Origin: Lachnospiraceae bacterium
Lineage (GTDB): Bacteria; Bacillota; Clostridia; Lachnospirales; Lachnospiraceae
NCBI GenBank assembly: GCA_017467845.1
Contig: JAFUKH010000088.1
Span: forward strand, 1 to 64,000
Direction of reading: 5' to 3'
Length of the DNA: 64,000 nucleotides
Under the pieces are notes generated by a model that had not been told where the DNA came from, did no database searches, and was given only the letters and a program-made list of their open reading frames with translations. A program made the translations under genes and the position numbers. This document shows, in pieces, positions 41,978 through 49,756 of this stretch (position 1 is the first letter of the stretch; every line of letters begins with the position of its first letter).

Positions 41978-42296
41978 AAAGTGGGGAAATAATGTGTCAA
42001 AGGCATATTATTTGAAGAATGGATGCTTACGACCAGTAAGAATGTGGGGACTGGACATATGGGTAAGCGGTAGTTGTGAAAAATCCAAAGAATGTGTCTC
42101 TTGTGTATGATGCTGCCTGCGTAAATCCTGTATATGTCCAATGGGTGGTATAAGATGGGCATAGGGATATCTTCTGCCGCAGTTAGGGAGGTCATTTTAT
42201 CTCCGTTCTGGGAGCAGGAACCATCAGGGAACATTATAAACGGAAGTGGAATTTAAAATTACATTCGGGCGAAGGAAGTTTTTGAAAGGACACGCC

Positions 42297-42324
42297 TAAA
42301 GTTATACGCTGTTTTATCCGATAA
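42297..42324 (+). promoter_or_regulatory. Sigma-28 promoter of flaG-fliD-fliS
   Basis: TAAA (42297-42300), 16-bp spacer, TCCGATAA (42317-42324). It restarts transcription downstream of the inserted Rpn unit and yields a leader of about 90 nt. Confidence 0.65.
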
Positions 42325-42339
42325 AAAAAGTAAGATAGC

Positions 42340-42415
42340 GAGGTGTGCTCGCAAAAGTAGGCAACAGCACCACGGATTGGTGCTTCACAATTTATTTAGA
42401 TTCACATGGAGGTGG
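42340..42415 (+). promoter_or_regulatory. Candidate CsrA-binding leader of flaG
   Basis: After a small GCGAG-GTGTG-CTCGC hairpin (about 42338-42352), the hairpin GCACCA-CGGAT-TGGTGC (42367-42383) shows GGA in its loop (ACGGAT, as in CsrA targets), and a second GGA lies in the Shine-Dalgarno CATGGAGGTGG (42406-42415). Two GGA sites with the second on the ribosome site is the standard CsrA repression layout. Confidence 0.55.
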
Positions 42416-42421
42416 ATGATT

Positions 42422-42838
42422 ATGGCAGTAGAACCATTAGGTACTATTATGAGTGTGCAGGCGCAGAGTACCACACAGAACAAGCCGGTAGCAGCACAGG
42501 CAGAGACCGCAGCGACGGTGGACACACAGCCCGTTGAACCTGTAGAGAAGGTGGAACCGGTTCAGAAGAATCAGAATCAGCAGATGGATACGAACACCAA
42601 CGCTGCTCAGCAGGAGGCATCACAGGAACAGATTCGTAAGGCAGTAGAGCAGCTGAATAAGAATATGCGTAATTCAGAAGCGGTATTCGGAATTCATGAG
42701 AAAACCAACAGAGTAACGATTAAGATTGTAGACAAAGAAACCAAAGAAGTAATCAAAGAAGTACCGCCGGAGAAAACCTTGGATATGATTTCTAAGGTAT
42801 GGGAGCTGGCAGGAATCCTGGTGGACGAGAAGAGATAG
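42422..42838 (+). CDS. flaG: FlaG family flagellar protein
   Basis: 138 residues from ATG 42422 (GGAGGTGG upstream). A disordered Gln/Pro/Val-rich N-terminus (about 10-60) precedes the FlaG domain (about 65-138) with VFGIHEKTNRVTIKIVDKETKEVIKEVPPEKTLDMISKVWELAGILVDEKR, the hallmark of the family. FlaG affects filament length and lies before fliD in most flagellated Firmicutes. fliD follows 12 bp later. Confidence 0.93.
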   Translation: MAVEPLGTIMSVQAQSTTQNKPVAAQAETAATVDTQPVEPVEKVEPVQKNQNQQMDTNTNAAQQEASQEQIRKAVEQLNKNMRNSEAVFGIHEKTNRVTIKIVDKETKEVIKEVPPEKTLDMISKVWELAGILVDEKR

Positions 42839-42850
42839 GAGGAAGCGGTT

Positions 42851-44329
42851 ATGGCAATGAGATTAACCGGTATATATTCTGGTCTGGATACAGAGACTAT
42901 TATTCAGGAATTAGTATCCGTTAAGAAGAATAAAGTGGAATCTGCGAAGAAAGAGCAGACAAAGCTTGAGTGGAAGCAGGAGAAGTGGAAAGAGCTGAAT
43001 ACCAAGCTTCTTAACTTATATACCAAGACAATTGGTAATATGAGATTTGACAATGCATATGCGAAGAAGGTTACCAAGTCATCTAATCCTAATGCAGTAA
43101 GCGTAGTTACTGGCGAGAATGCAATGAACGGTACCCAGAGCTTGAAAGTGAAAAATCTGGCTAAGACTGCATATATGACCGGTGCAGAGATTAAAGGCGT
43201 TGATGGCGAGAAAGTTACGTCAAGTTCAAAAGTTAGTGAGCTGGATGGAGTTAGTATTGGCGCTAATATTACTTTAAACGGTGAAGAGATTCTCAAGATA
43301 GATGAGAATACTACCATTTCGAGTGTTGTTAATGCTTTACGGAGTAAAGGTTTAAATGCGAATTTTGATGAAACCAATCAGAGAATTTTCGTTGGAGCAA
43401 GTAAGTCCGGAGTAGAAGGCGACTTTGAGTTGTATGGTTATGGTGGCGCATTAACAGCTCTTGGCTTATATGAGAATGCGGGTGCGGTAAAGATTGATGG
43501 CGAGGATGCAGAAATCGAATTAAATGGTGCAACATTTACATCTAACACCAATACCTTTAATGTAAATGGTCTGACCATCACCTGTATGGCAGAGACTGAT
43601 GAAGAAATCACAATTACTACTCAGAATGATACAGAAGGTATCTATAATGTTGTAAAGAACTTTATCAAGGAATACAACAGCGTTATCAACGAATTGGATA
43701 AAGTGTACAACGCTGACAGAGCTAAGGATTACGAGCCTCTGACTGATGATGAGAAGGAAGAGATGAGTGAGTCTGAGATCGAGAAGTGGGAGACTAAGAT
43801 TAAGGATTCCTTACTTAGCGGTGATAGTACTGTAAGTAATATTGCTACTTCTTTGAAACAGATTATGCTTTCAGGTGTGGAAGTGGATGGTAAGCAGATG
43901 TATCTGTCTGATTTTGGCATTGCTACACTTAGCTATTTCTCTTCTGCTGATAATGAGAAGCATGCATACCATATCGACGGCGATGCTGATGATGCAGCAA
44001 CCTCCGGTAATACGGATAAGCTCAGTGCTATGATTGCATCTGATCCTGAGACCGTTACTAAGTTCTTTACGAGTCTTAGCAAGAATTTATACGATAAGTT
44101 GGGCGAACTGTCTAAGTCAGTGGAGGGCTACAGTAGTTTCAATTCCTTCTATGCAGATAAGAAGATGAAGGAAGACTATAATGATTATAAATCAAAAATC
44201 GCTGATCTGGAGGAGAAACTGACAGATTACGAGGATAAATGGTATGCGAAATTTGCAGCAATGGAGACCGCATTGGCGAAATTGCAGAGCAATACCAGCG
44301 CAGTAACAAGCATGCTAGGAGGAATGTAA
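42851..44329 (+). CDS. fliD: Flagellar filament cap protein FliD
   Basis: 492 residues, HAP2. N-terminal domain MRLTGIYSGLDTETIIQELVSVKKNKVESAKKEQTKLEWKQEKWKELNTKL is the FliD_N signature; C-terminal coiled coil (KIADLEEKLTDYEDKWYAKFAAMETALAKLQS) and final LGGM are typical. The cap inserts flagellin at the filament tip. Its mRNA continues into fliS 3 bp later. Confidence 0.95.
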   Translation: MAMRLTGIYSGLDTETIIQELVSVKKNKVESAKKEQTKLEWKQEKWKELNTKLLNLYTKTIGNMRFDNAYAKKVTKSSNPNAVSVVTGENAMNGTQSLKVKNLAKTAYMTGAEIKGVDGEKVTSSSKVSELDGVSIGANITLNGEEILKIDENTTISSVVNALRSKGLNANFDETNQRIFVGASKSGVEGDFELYGYGGALTALGLYENAGAVKIDGEDAEIELNGATFTSNTNTFNVNGLTITCMAETDEEITITTQNDTEGIYNVVKNFIKEYNSVINELDKVYNADRAKDYEPLTDDEKEEMSESEIEKWETKIKDSLLSGDSTVSNIATSLKQIMLSGVEVDGKQMYLSDFGIATLSYFSSADNEKHAYHIDGDADDAATSGNTDKLSAMIASDPETVTKFFTSLSKNLYDKLGELSKSVEGYSSFNSFYADKKMKEDYNDYKSKIADLEEKLTDYEDKWYAKFAAMETALAKLQSNTSAVTSMLGGM

Positions 44330-44332
44330 AAA

Positions 44333-44701
44333 ATGGCGTTACCTAATGCGTATTCGCAGTATAATAACAGCAAGGTACTGACTGCCTCGCCGGCGGAATT
44401 GACCTTGATGCTTTATGAAGGTGCTATTAAATTCTGCAACATAGCCATTATAGGCTTAGAGCAGAAGGATATTGAAAAAGCACATATCAATATTGTAAAG
44501 GTTGAGAAGATTATTGATTATCTGCGAAAGACCCTGGACATGAAGTACCCTGTGGCACAGGATTTTGAGAACATTTATGTATATCTTCACCAGAGATTAC
44601 TGGAGGCGAATGCAAAAAAAAATCCGGAAATCTTGATGGAAGTCAAGGAACATTTAAATTCTGTCCGTGACACATGGAAAGAAGTAATGAAGAAAGCCTG
44701 A
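44333..44701 (+). CDS. fliS: Flagellin export chaperone FliS
   Basis: 122 residues, all helical: NAYSQYNNSKVLTASPAELTLMLYEGAIKFCNIA is the FliS signature. It binds the flagellin C-terminus and prevents premature polymerisation. Starts 3 bp after fliD; the next gene begins about 11 bp after its stop. Confidence 0.95.
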   Translation: MALPNAYSQYNNSKVLTASPAELTLMLYEGAIKFCNIAIIGLEQKDIEKAHINIVKVEKIIDYLRKTLDMKYPVAQDFENIYVYLHQRLLEANAKKNPEILMEVKEHLNSVRDTWKEVMKKA

Positions 44702-44712
44702 GGTTGAACCGC

Positions 44713-45189
44713 ATGATGGGAAACTATTTGGATGCGTTGGAACAGAGCCTTGTGGAGAAGAGCAAGGTTTTAGACCAGATTCAAGAATATAATAGTCGCC
44801 AGGAAGAGATTTTTAAGTCAGAGATTCCGGAACTGGCACTTTTCGATAGCTATGTGGAAGAGAAGGGACAGTTAATAGAGCGTCTGAACAAGCTGGATGA
44901 GGGATTTGAGATACTCTTTGATTCGGTAAAAAAGGAACTGGATAGTAACCGTCCTAAGTATCAAGAGCATATCAAGAGGCTGAAGCAGCTTGTGTCAGAA
45001 GTAATGGAGAAAAGTGTTACTGTTCAGGCACAGGAACAGCGGAATAAGAAGCTGGTAGAGGAATTCTTTTCCAAAGAAAAGTCCGGTATCGGACAGGGGC
45101 GTAGGAACTCTAAAGCAGCTTATGACTATTATAAAACCATGAATAAAGCCAATGTGGTAAGTCCTCAATTTATGGACAAAAAAAAATAA
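44713..45189 (+). CDS. FliT-position flagellar chaperone-like protein
   Basis: About 158 residues, highly charged and helical, no membrane segment. MGNYLDALEQSLVEKSKVLDQIQEYNSRQEEIF and the following helices resemble FliT/FlgN-type export chaperones; the Lys-rich end (PQFMDKKK) is disordered. Position between fliS and hag supports a chaperone role, for FliD by analogy. Start at ATG 44713 with TGAGG nine bases upstream; an in-frame ATG at 44674 would overlap fliS by 28 bp. Confidence 0.7.
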   Translation: MMGNYLDALEQSLVEKSKVLDQIQEYNSRQEEIFKSEIPELALFDSYVEEKGQLIERLNKLDEGFEILFDSVKKELDSNRPKYQEHIKRLKQLVSEVMEKSVTVQAQEQRNKKLVEEFFSKEKSGIGQGRRNSKAAYDYYKTMNKANVVSPQFMDKKK

Positions 45190-45210
45190 TTAAAAAATTA
45201 GAAAAAGGTA

Positions 45211-45237
45211 TTAAGTAATCGGCAAAGACGCCGATAT
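45211..45237 (+). promoter_or_regulatory. Sigma-28 promoter of the flagellin gene
   Basis: -35 TTAA (45211-45214), 15-bp spacer, perfect -10 GCCGATAT (45230-45237). A 6-bp dyad ATCGGC-AAAGAC-GCCGAT (45218-45235) covers the spacer end and -10. Confidence 0.85.
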
Positions 45238-45248
45238 ATAATACAAGT

Positions 45249-45347
45249 AAAGCAAATGCTTTTCACTTAGCTTACGGAAGCGTACGAGCCGTAGGCACCA
45301 AAACTATTAATTCAGCTGCAAGGACGCAGCATTATATTCAAGGAGGA
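45249..45347 (+). promoter_or_regulatory. Candidate CsrA-binding 5' leader of flagellin mRNA
   Basis: Three hairpins: AAAGCA-AA-TGCTTT (45249-45262), CTTACGG / CCGTAGG (45271-45277, 45289-45295), and GCTGC-AAGGAC-GCAGC (45315-45330) with GGA (45322-45324) in the loop. The Shine-Dalgarno AAGGAGG (45340-45346) carries the second GGA, 20 nt further on. This reproduces the BS1 hairpin plus BS2 on the ribosome site known for B. subtilis hag. Confidence 0.65.
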
Positions 45348-45354
45348 ATAAATT

Positions 45355-46194
45355 ATGGTAGTACAGCACAATCTTACAGCAATGAACGCTAACAGAATGT
45401 TAGGAATCACAACTAGTCAGCAGGCTAAGCAGACTGAGAAATTATCTTCTGGTTATAGAATTAACCGTGCAGCAGATGATGCAGCTGGTCTTTCAATTTC
45501 TGAGAAGATGAGACGTCAGATTAGAGGTCTTGATCAGGCAGCTACTAACGCTCAGGACGGTATCTCTATGGTACAGACAGCAGAAGGTGCTTTAACAGAA
45601 GTTACCGATATGCTTCAGAGAATGAATGAGCTTGCAGTTCAGGCAGCTAACGGTACCTATACTTCTACCCAGAAGCAGTATATCGCAGACGAAATTAATC
45701 AGTTAACTTCTGAAATCGACAGAGTTGCGACTACAACTAAGTTCAATGATCAGGTATTATTGACTGGTGGATTCTCTACCACAGCTATGAAACTTCAGAT
45801 TGGTAATGAGTCTGGTGAGACCATGGACATTAAGATTAGTGATATGCAGGCTTCTAAGATTTGTAGCCTTCTTAAGGGTACTTTAGCTTGGAATGCAGCA
45901 GGTATTGGTGCGACCAGCATTGGTACTTTCATTTCTGAATTAAAGGTTGGTATGGAGAAGGTTGCTTCTCAGCGTTCTGCTCTTGGTGCTATCCAGAACA
46001 GATTAGACCACACTATCAACAACTTAGATAACGTTGTTGAGAATACCACAGCAGCTGAGTCTCGTATCCGTGATACTGATATGGCTTCTGAAATGGTTAA
46101 GTACTCTAACAACCAGATTCTTGCTCAGGCAGGTCAGGCTATGTTAGCGCAGGCTAATCAGGTTAACCAGGGTGTATTATCCTTACTTGGTTAA
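45355..46194 (+). CDS. hag: Flagellin
   Basis: 279 residues. It consists of conserved D0/D1 only: N-terminus VVQHNLTAMNANRMLGITTSQQAKQTEKLSSGYRINRAADDAAGLSISEKMR and C-terminus ESRIRDTDMASEMVKYSNNQILAQAGQAMLAQANQVNQGVLSLLG, with a very short central part (about 150-200) and no D2/D3. Short flagellins of this kind are often glycosylated on central Ser/Thr, and the glycosyltransferase island begins 85 bp downstream. Codon use is strongly biased, as expected for a very abundant protein. Controlled by sigma-28 and probably CsrA/FliW. Confidence 0.96.
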   Translation: MVVQHNLTAMNANRMLGITTSQQAKQTEKLSSGYRINRAADDAAGLSISEKMRRQIRGLDQAATNAQDGISMVQTAEGALTEVTDMLQRMNELAVQAANGTYTSTQKQYIADEINQLTSEIDRVATTTKFNDQVLLTGGFSTTAMKLQIGNESGETMDIKISDMQASKICSLLKGTLAWNAAGIGATSIGTFISELKVGMEKVASQRSALGAIQNRLDHTINNLDNVVENTTAAESRIRDTDMASEMVKYSNNQILAQAGQAMLAQANQVNQGVLSLLG

Positions 46195-46218
46195 TAATCT
46201 AAATTAAAGCTAGCTTGT

Positions 46219-46246
46219 AAAAGGGGTGGTTCGCCACCCCTTTTAT
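46219..46246 (+). terminator. Strong rho-independent terminator after flagellin
   Basis: Perfect AAAAGGGGTGG / CCACCCCTTTT stem with a TTCG tetraloop. It closes the flagellin transcript. Confidence 0.95.
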
Positions 46247-46278
46247 TACTTTAGCAATTAACATTCGGGGGATACGGG

Positions 46279-47442
46279 ATGAACGTATTAATGTTGGAGT
46301 GGGACAGTTTTGGACAGGAGTATATTTATCAGGCGTTTAAGGACCAAGGGTGTGCTGTAGAGATTTATCCATGGCCCTTTGGGGCAGAAGATATGAGGGA
46401 GAATCCGGAGCTTGAGAAGGCTCTTAAGGAGAAAGTGAAGCGGGGAGGATACGATTTTGTATTCTCACTTAATTTCTTTCCGGTGGCAGCAAAAGTCTGC
46501 TTTGAATGCGGGGTAACCTATGTATCGTGGGTGTATGATACTCCGTATCTTTTGTTGTATTCAAAGCATATTCAATACGAGACAAATATCGTGTATCTAT
46601 TTGACAAGTCTTTATATAAAGAATTCCGTAATAGACAACTGAATAATGTGTATTATCTGCCCATGGCGGCACCTGTGGAGGTGTATGATAGGGTAAAGGT
46701 GGAGAAGGAAAGCTTTTGTAGTGATATTTCTTTTGTGGGTTCCACTTATCAGGAGAACCGACAGGACTTCTTTGCATTGATAGAGAATGCCAATCCTTAC
46801 GTAAAAGGGTATTTGGACGCTATTATCAACATGCAGAAAGAGGTGTACGGAAGTTTCTTTTTGGATAAGGTTCTTTCGGAACCGATATTAAGAGAGTTAC
46901 AAAATATATGCCCTATTCCAAAAGGGGAAGATGAGTGGGAAAGTGATGAGTGGCTCTATGCCAATTATTTTTTAGCAAGGAAATTAACCGGACTACAGCG
47001 CATGGAGATTTTGCAGATGTTGTCCGAGAATCATAGATTAAGCGTGTATACACCGGAGAATGTGAAGGAACTGGGAATCTGGAGTAAGGGACCGGTGGAT
47101 TATATATCAGAGATGCCTCAGATATTTAAGGGAAGTAAAATCAATCTGAATATGACATTACGGAGCATTCAGTCAGGAATTCCTCTTCGGGCTATGGATA
47201 TTATGGGATGTGGAGGATTTCTCTTGACGAATTACCAGGCAGACTTTGAGGAGTATTTTGAAGCCGGTGTGGATTATGTGTATTACACGGACAATGAAGA
47301 TTTGCTTTATAAAGTAGATTATTATCTGGAACATGAAGAAGAGCGAAAGCAGATTGCGTTAAACGGATATCACAAGGTACAAGCGAATCATACTTATAAG
47401 CACCGTGTGCAAACCATATTGCAAATGGTAAGAAACAGATAA
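46279..47442 (+). CDS. CgeB/DUF3880-type glycosyltransferase, copy A
   Basis: 387 residues, cytosolic, GT-B fold. N-terminal DUF3880-like Rossmann half (about 1-165: MNVLMLEWDSFGQEYIYQAFKDQG, YDFVFSLNFFPVAAKVCFECGVTYVSWVYDTP, DISFVGSTY) and C-terminal Glyco_trans_1_2 half (about 265-385: SKINLNMTLRSIQSGIPLRAMDIMGCGGFLLTNYQADFEEYF). This family adds sugars to spore coat, flagella or other surface targets. First gene of the island after hag; 46-80% similar in layout to the next gene and to the minus-strand copy at 51361. Acceptor unknown; flagellin is the leading candidate. Confidence 0.88.
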   Translation: MNVLMLEWDSFGQEYIYQAFKDQGCAVEIYPWPFGAEDMRENPELEKALKEKVKRGGYDFVFSLNFFPVAAKVCFECGVTYVSWVYDTPYLLLYSKHIQYETNIVYLFDKSLYKEFRNRQLNNVYYLPMAAPVEVYDRVKVEKESFCSDISFVGSTYQENRQDFFALIENANPYVKGYLDAIINMQKEVYGSFFLDKVLSEPILRELQNICPIPKGEDEWESDEWLYANYFLARKLTGLQRMEILQMLSENHRLSVYTPENVKELGIWSKGPVDYISEMPQIFKGSKINLNMTLRSIQSGIPLRAMDIMGCGGFLLTNYQADFEEYFEAGVDYVYYTDNEDLLYKVDYYLEHEEERKQIALNGYHKVQANHTYKHRVQTILQMVRNR

Positions 47443-47458
47443 GGGGAAGGAACAGCAT

Positions 47459-48631
47459 ATGCGTATTTTATATATATTGTGGGAAAGTTACGGAACGGAA
47501 GGTATTATAAAGGCATTTCGAGATAGAGGAGATGCAGTAGATAGTTGGCGTTTGGACAGAACACAAGATATGAGACTTAATAATCCGTTGGCAGAAAAGT
47601 TGATTCGGCATATTGCAGAGAATAAGTATGATATGGTATTTTCCTATAATTATTTTCCTGTAGTATCCTTGGCATGTAACGCGTGTAAGGTGAGATATGC
47701 AGCATGGATATATGATAGTCCATTAGTGGCGCTTTATTCGAATACAATAAATTTTCCATATAATTATGTATTTGTATTTGATAGGGGAACGTATTACGAT
47801 TTAGTGCAACAAGGAGTAAATACGGTGTATTATTTACCACTTGCTTGTGATGTAGAAAAATATGATTCTTATCCCATGGATGATTCTATACATGAGATTT
47901 ATGACAGACAGGTGACTTTTGTAGGCTCTACCTATATGGAGAGAAAGAATCAGTTATATAAAAAATTACAAGGGGTAAATCCTTATGTAAGGGGATATCT
48001 AGAAGGGATTATGCAAGCGCAGAAGGATATATATGGAGAAGTCCTTTTGGAGAAGATGCTTACTCCGGAAATTATGGAGGAAATAGACAAGGTAAACCAT
48101 TATCAACAAAATGTGGATGGTTTTGAAAGGTCTTCATGGGTATTTGCCCATTATCATCTTTCCAGACATATCGCTGGATTACAAAGACGAGAGATATTAG
48201 GAATGGTTTCAGAAAAATATCCAACTACGTTATATACTTATGAAAAGACACCGTGGTTGCCTAATATTGAGAATCGCGGTACGGTAGGCTACAACAAGGA
48301 AGCTATCTATGTGTTCCGTTGTTCTAAAATTAATTTAAACATTACGTTGAAGAGTATTATTACCGGAATTCCTCTGCGTGCGTTTGAAATCATGGGAAGT
48401 GGAGGTTTCTTGTTATCCAATTATCAGGCGGATTTCTTGGATTACTTTGTACCAGGAGAAGATTTTGCATACTTTGATAGCAATGAGGATTTGATGGCTA
48501 AAATAGAATATTATCTTACTCATGAGAAGGAGCGGCAGGAAGTGGCAAGAAACGGTTATGAAAAGGTGAAAAAGTATCATACCTATCGTAACAGGGTGGA
48601 AGAAATTATAGGAACTCTTTTTGGAGAATAG
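47459..48631 (+). CDS. CgeB/DUF3880-type glycosyltransferase, copy B
   Basis: 390 residues, same two-domain GT-B layout as copy A: MRILYILWESYGTEGIIKAFRDRGDAV, VFSYNYFPVVSLACNACKVRYAAWIYDSP, VTFVGSTY, then INLNITLKSIITGIPLRAFEIMGSGGFLLSNYQADFLDYF. Starts 16 bp after copy A. Paralogs in series suggest stepwise assembly of a glycan of several residues, each transferase adding one sugar. Base composition becomes more A+T-rich from here. Confidence 0.88.
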   Translation: MRILYILWESYGTEGIIKAFRDRGDAVDSWRLDRTQDMRLNNPLAEKLIRHIAENKYDMVFSYNYFPVVSLACNACKVRYAAWIYDSPLVALYSNTINFPYNYVFVFDRGTYYDLVQQGVNTVYYLPLACDVEKYDSYPMDDSIHEIYDRQVTFVGSTYMERKNQLYKKLQGVNPYVRGYLEGIMQAQKDIYGEVLLEKMLTPEIMEEIDKVNHYQQNVDGFERSSWVFAHYHLSRHIAGLQRREILGMVSEKYPTTLYTYEKTPWLPNIENRGTVGYNKEAIYVFRCSKINLNITLKSIITGIPLRAFEIMGSGGFLLSNYQADFLDYFVPGEDFAYFDSNEDLMAKIEYYLTHEKERQEVARNGYEKVKKYHTYRNRVEEIIGTLFGE

Positions 48632-48643
48632 AGGAGGTATGTT

Positions 48644-49756
48644 ATGACGACAGAAGAGAAAAAAACAATAGATATGATACGGCAAGTGAGAGAAACGGTA
48701 GAAGGCCAGACAGTTTCTTTAGAACAATTTCCACTGCAGAGTTTAGCGAATTTAATTCGGGCGACCATTGGAAGAGAGTTTATAGGGATAACCGGTGGGA
48801 TGAAAAATGAGGATTTTGTGTTGCTGACAGATGGGTATCTAAAGTTGCTTAAGCATTGTATAGAGATGAATGATATACAGGGGTGCGTAAAAACATTGGT
48901 TTTACTAGAAGAGCAGTATGTATGCCTTGATACTATCATAAGAGCGTATAGAGAACAAAGATATGTTGATAAATACAAAAAAATGACCATTGGTGCAGGA
49001 GAGGCTTATAGTGAGATGCAATACTATTTGCATCAAAATAAAAGGAAGCGGGGAATGCAAGGACGAGTTATTGGTGAAAATGGGAAAGGGGTGGTATACA
49101 CTTGTACTTTTTTTGCCAAGAATGAGGTGCAGCAACCAGAATACATTAATTTGAATTGGGATTACATTTGTTTTACAAGTGTGAAGGAGAAGATAGGTAC
49201 AAGGGATGGTGTGTGGGAGTATCGAGGAATTGGTATAGAGAATCAAGGGACAGATGAGTTACGCCATATTTGTATGATGAACCCACACTTACTTTTGGAA
49301 GAGTATGATTATAGTATATGGGTAGATCCAAACTATAAGATTGTTGGTGATTTGGAGTTGTTTCTGGCGAGCTATGGAAGAGATGTGTCTTTTTTGGCGT
49401 TTCCATCGTATATTACAGATGATGTGTATGAGGTAATGGCGACAGGTTTACGTGGAGATGACGAAAATATCTGCATGAGAAAGAAATGTTTACAGTATGA
49501 GAAAGAAGGATACCCACGGCATTATGGGATGATTAGTGATAAGATTATGATAAGGAACCATCGGGACGACAAGATGTGCAAAGTTATGGAGACCTGGTGG
49601 AATGAGGCAGTGCAGTGCGGAAGAATGTGGCAATATGGATTTAATTATGCAGCATGGAAAAATGGTTTTGATTATTCCATATGTGACTTATTTGTTGAGA
49701 TGAATGCTTATTTTAAGAGTATGTTAATTGATTTGGAAGTGCAAACGAATGAATAA
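48644..49756 (+). CDS. DUF616/TOD1-like glycosyltransferase domain protein
   Basis: 370 residues. The N-terminal 145 residues are helical and unrecognised. The C-terminal part (about 147-365) matches the DUF616 type: VVYTCTFFAKNEVQQPEYINLNWDYICFTS, DELRHICMMNPHLLLEEYDYSIWVDPNYKIVGDLELF, with the WVDPNYKI strand as the DxD-like motif, and YGMISDKIMIRNHRD. Such domains are hexosyltransferase-like. 12 bp after copy B; the following gene overlaps its end by 8 bp. Acceptor unknown. Confidence 0.72.
   Translation: MTTEEKKTIDMIRQVRETVEGQTVSLEQFPLQSLANLIRATIGREFIGITGGMKNEDFVLLTDGYLKLLKHCIEMNDIQGCVKTLVLLEEQYVCLDTIIRAYREQRYVDKYKKMTIGAGEAYSEMQYYLHQNKRKRGMQGRVIGENGKGVVYTCTFFAKNEVQQPEYINLNWDYICFTSVKEKIGTRDGVWEYRGIGIENQGTDELRHICMMNPHLLLEEYDYSIWVDPNYKIVGDLELFLASYGRDVSFLAFPSYITDDVYEVMATGLRGDDENICMRKKCLQYEKEGYPRHYGMISDKIMIRNHRDDKMCKVMETWWNEAVQCGRMWQYGFNYAAWKNGFDYSICDLFVEMNAYFKSMLIDLEVQTNE

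Noticed and set aside
41962-42234. 90-codon minus-strand reading frame in the gap before flaG
   Set aside because: No ribosome-binding site, unnatural composition (His/Ile/Pro-rich) and no similarity to a known family.
42276-42360. Possible c-di-GMP-I (GEMM) riboswitch before flaG
   Set aside because: GGACACGC...AAG and AGATAGCGAGGTG recall parts of the motif, but the conserved AAACC segment and tetraloop receptor are absent, and the stretch is better explained by a sigma-28 promoter plus small hairpins.
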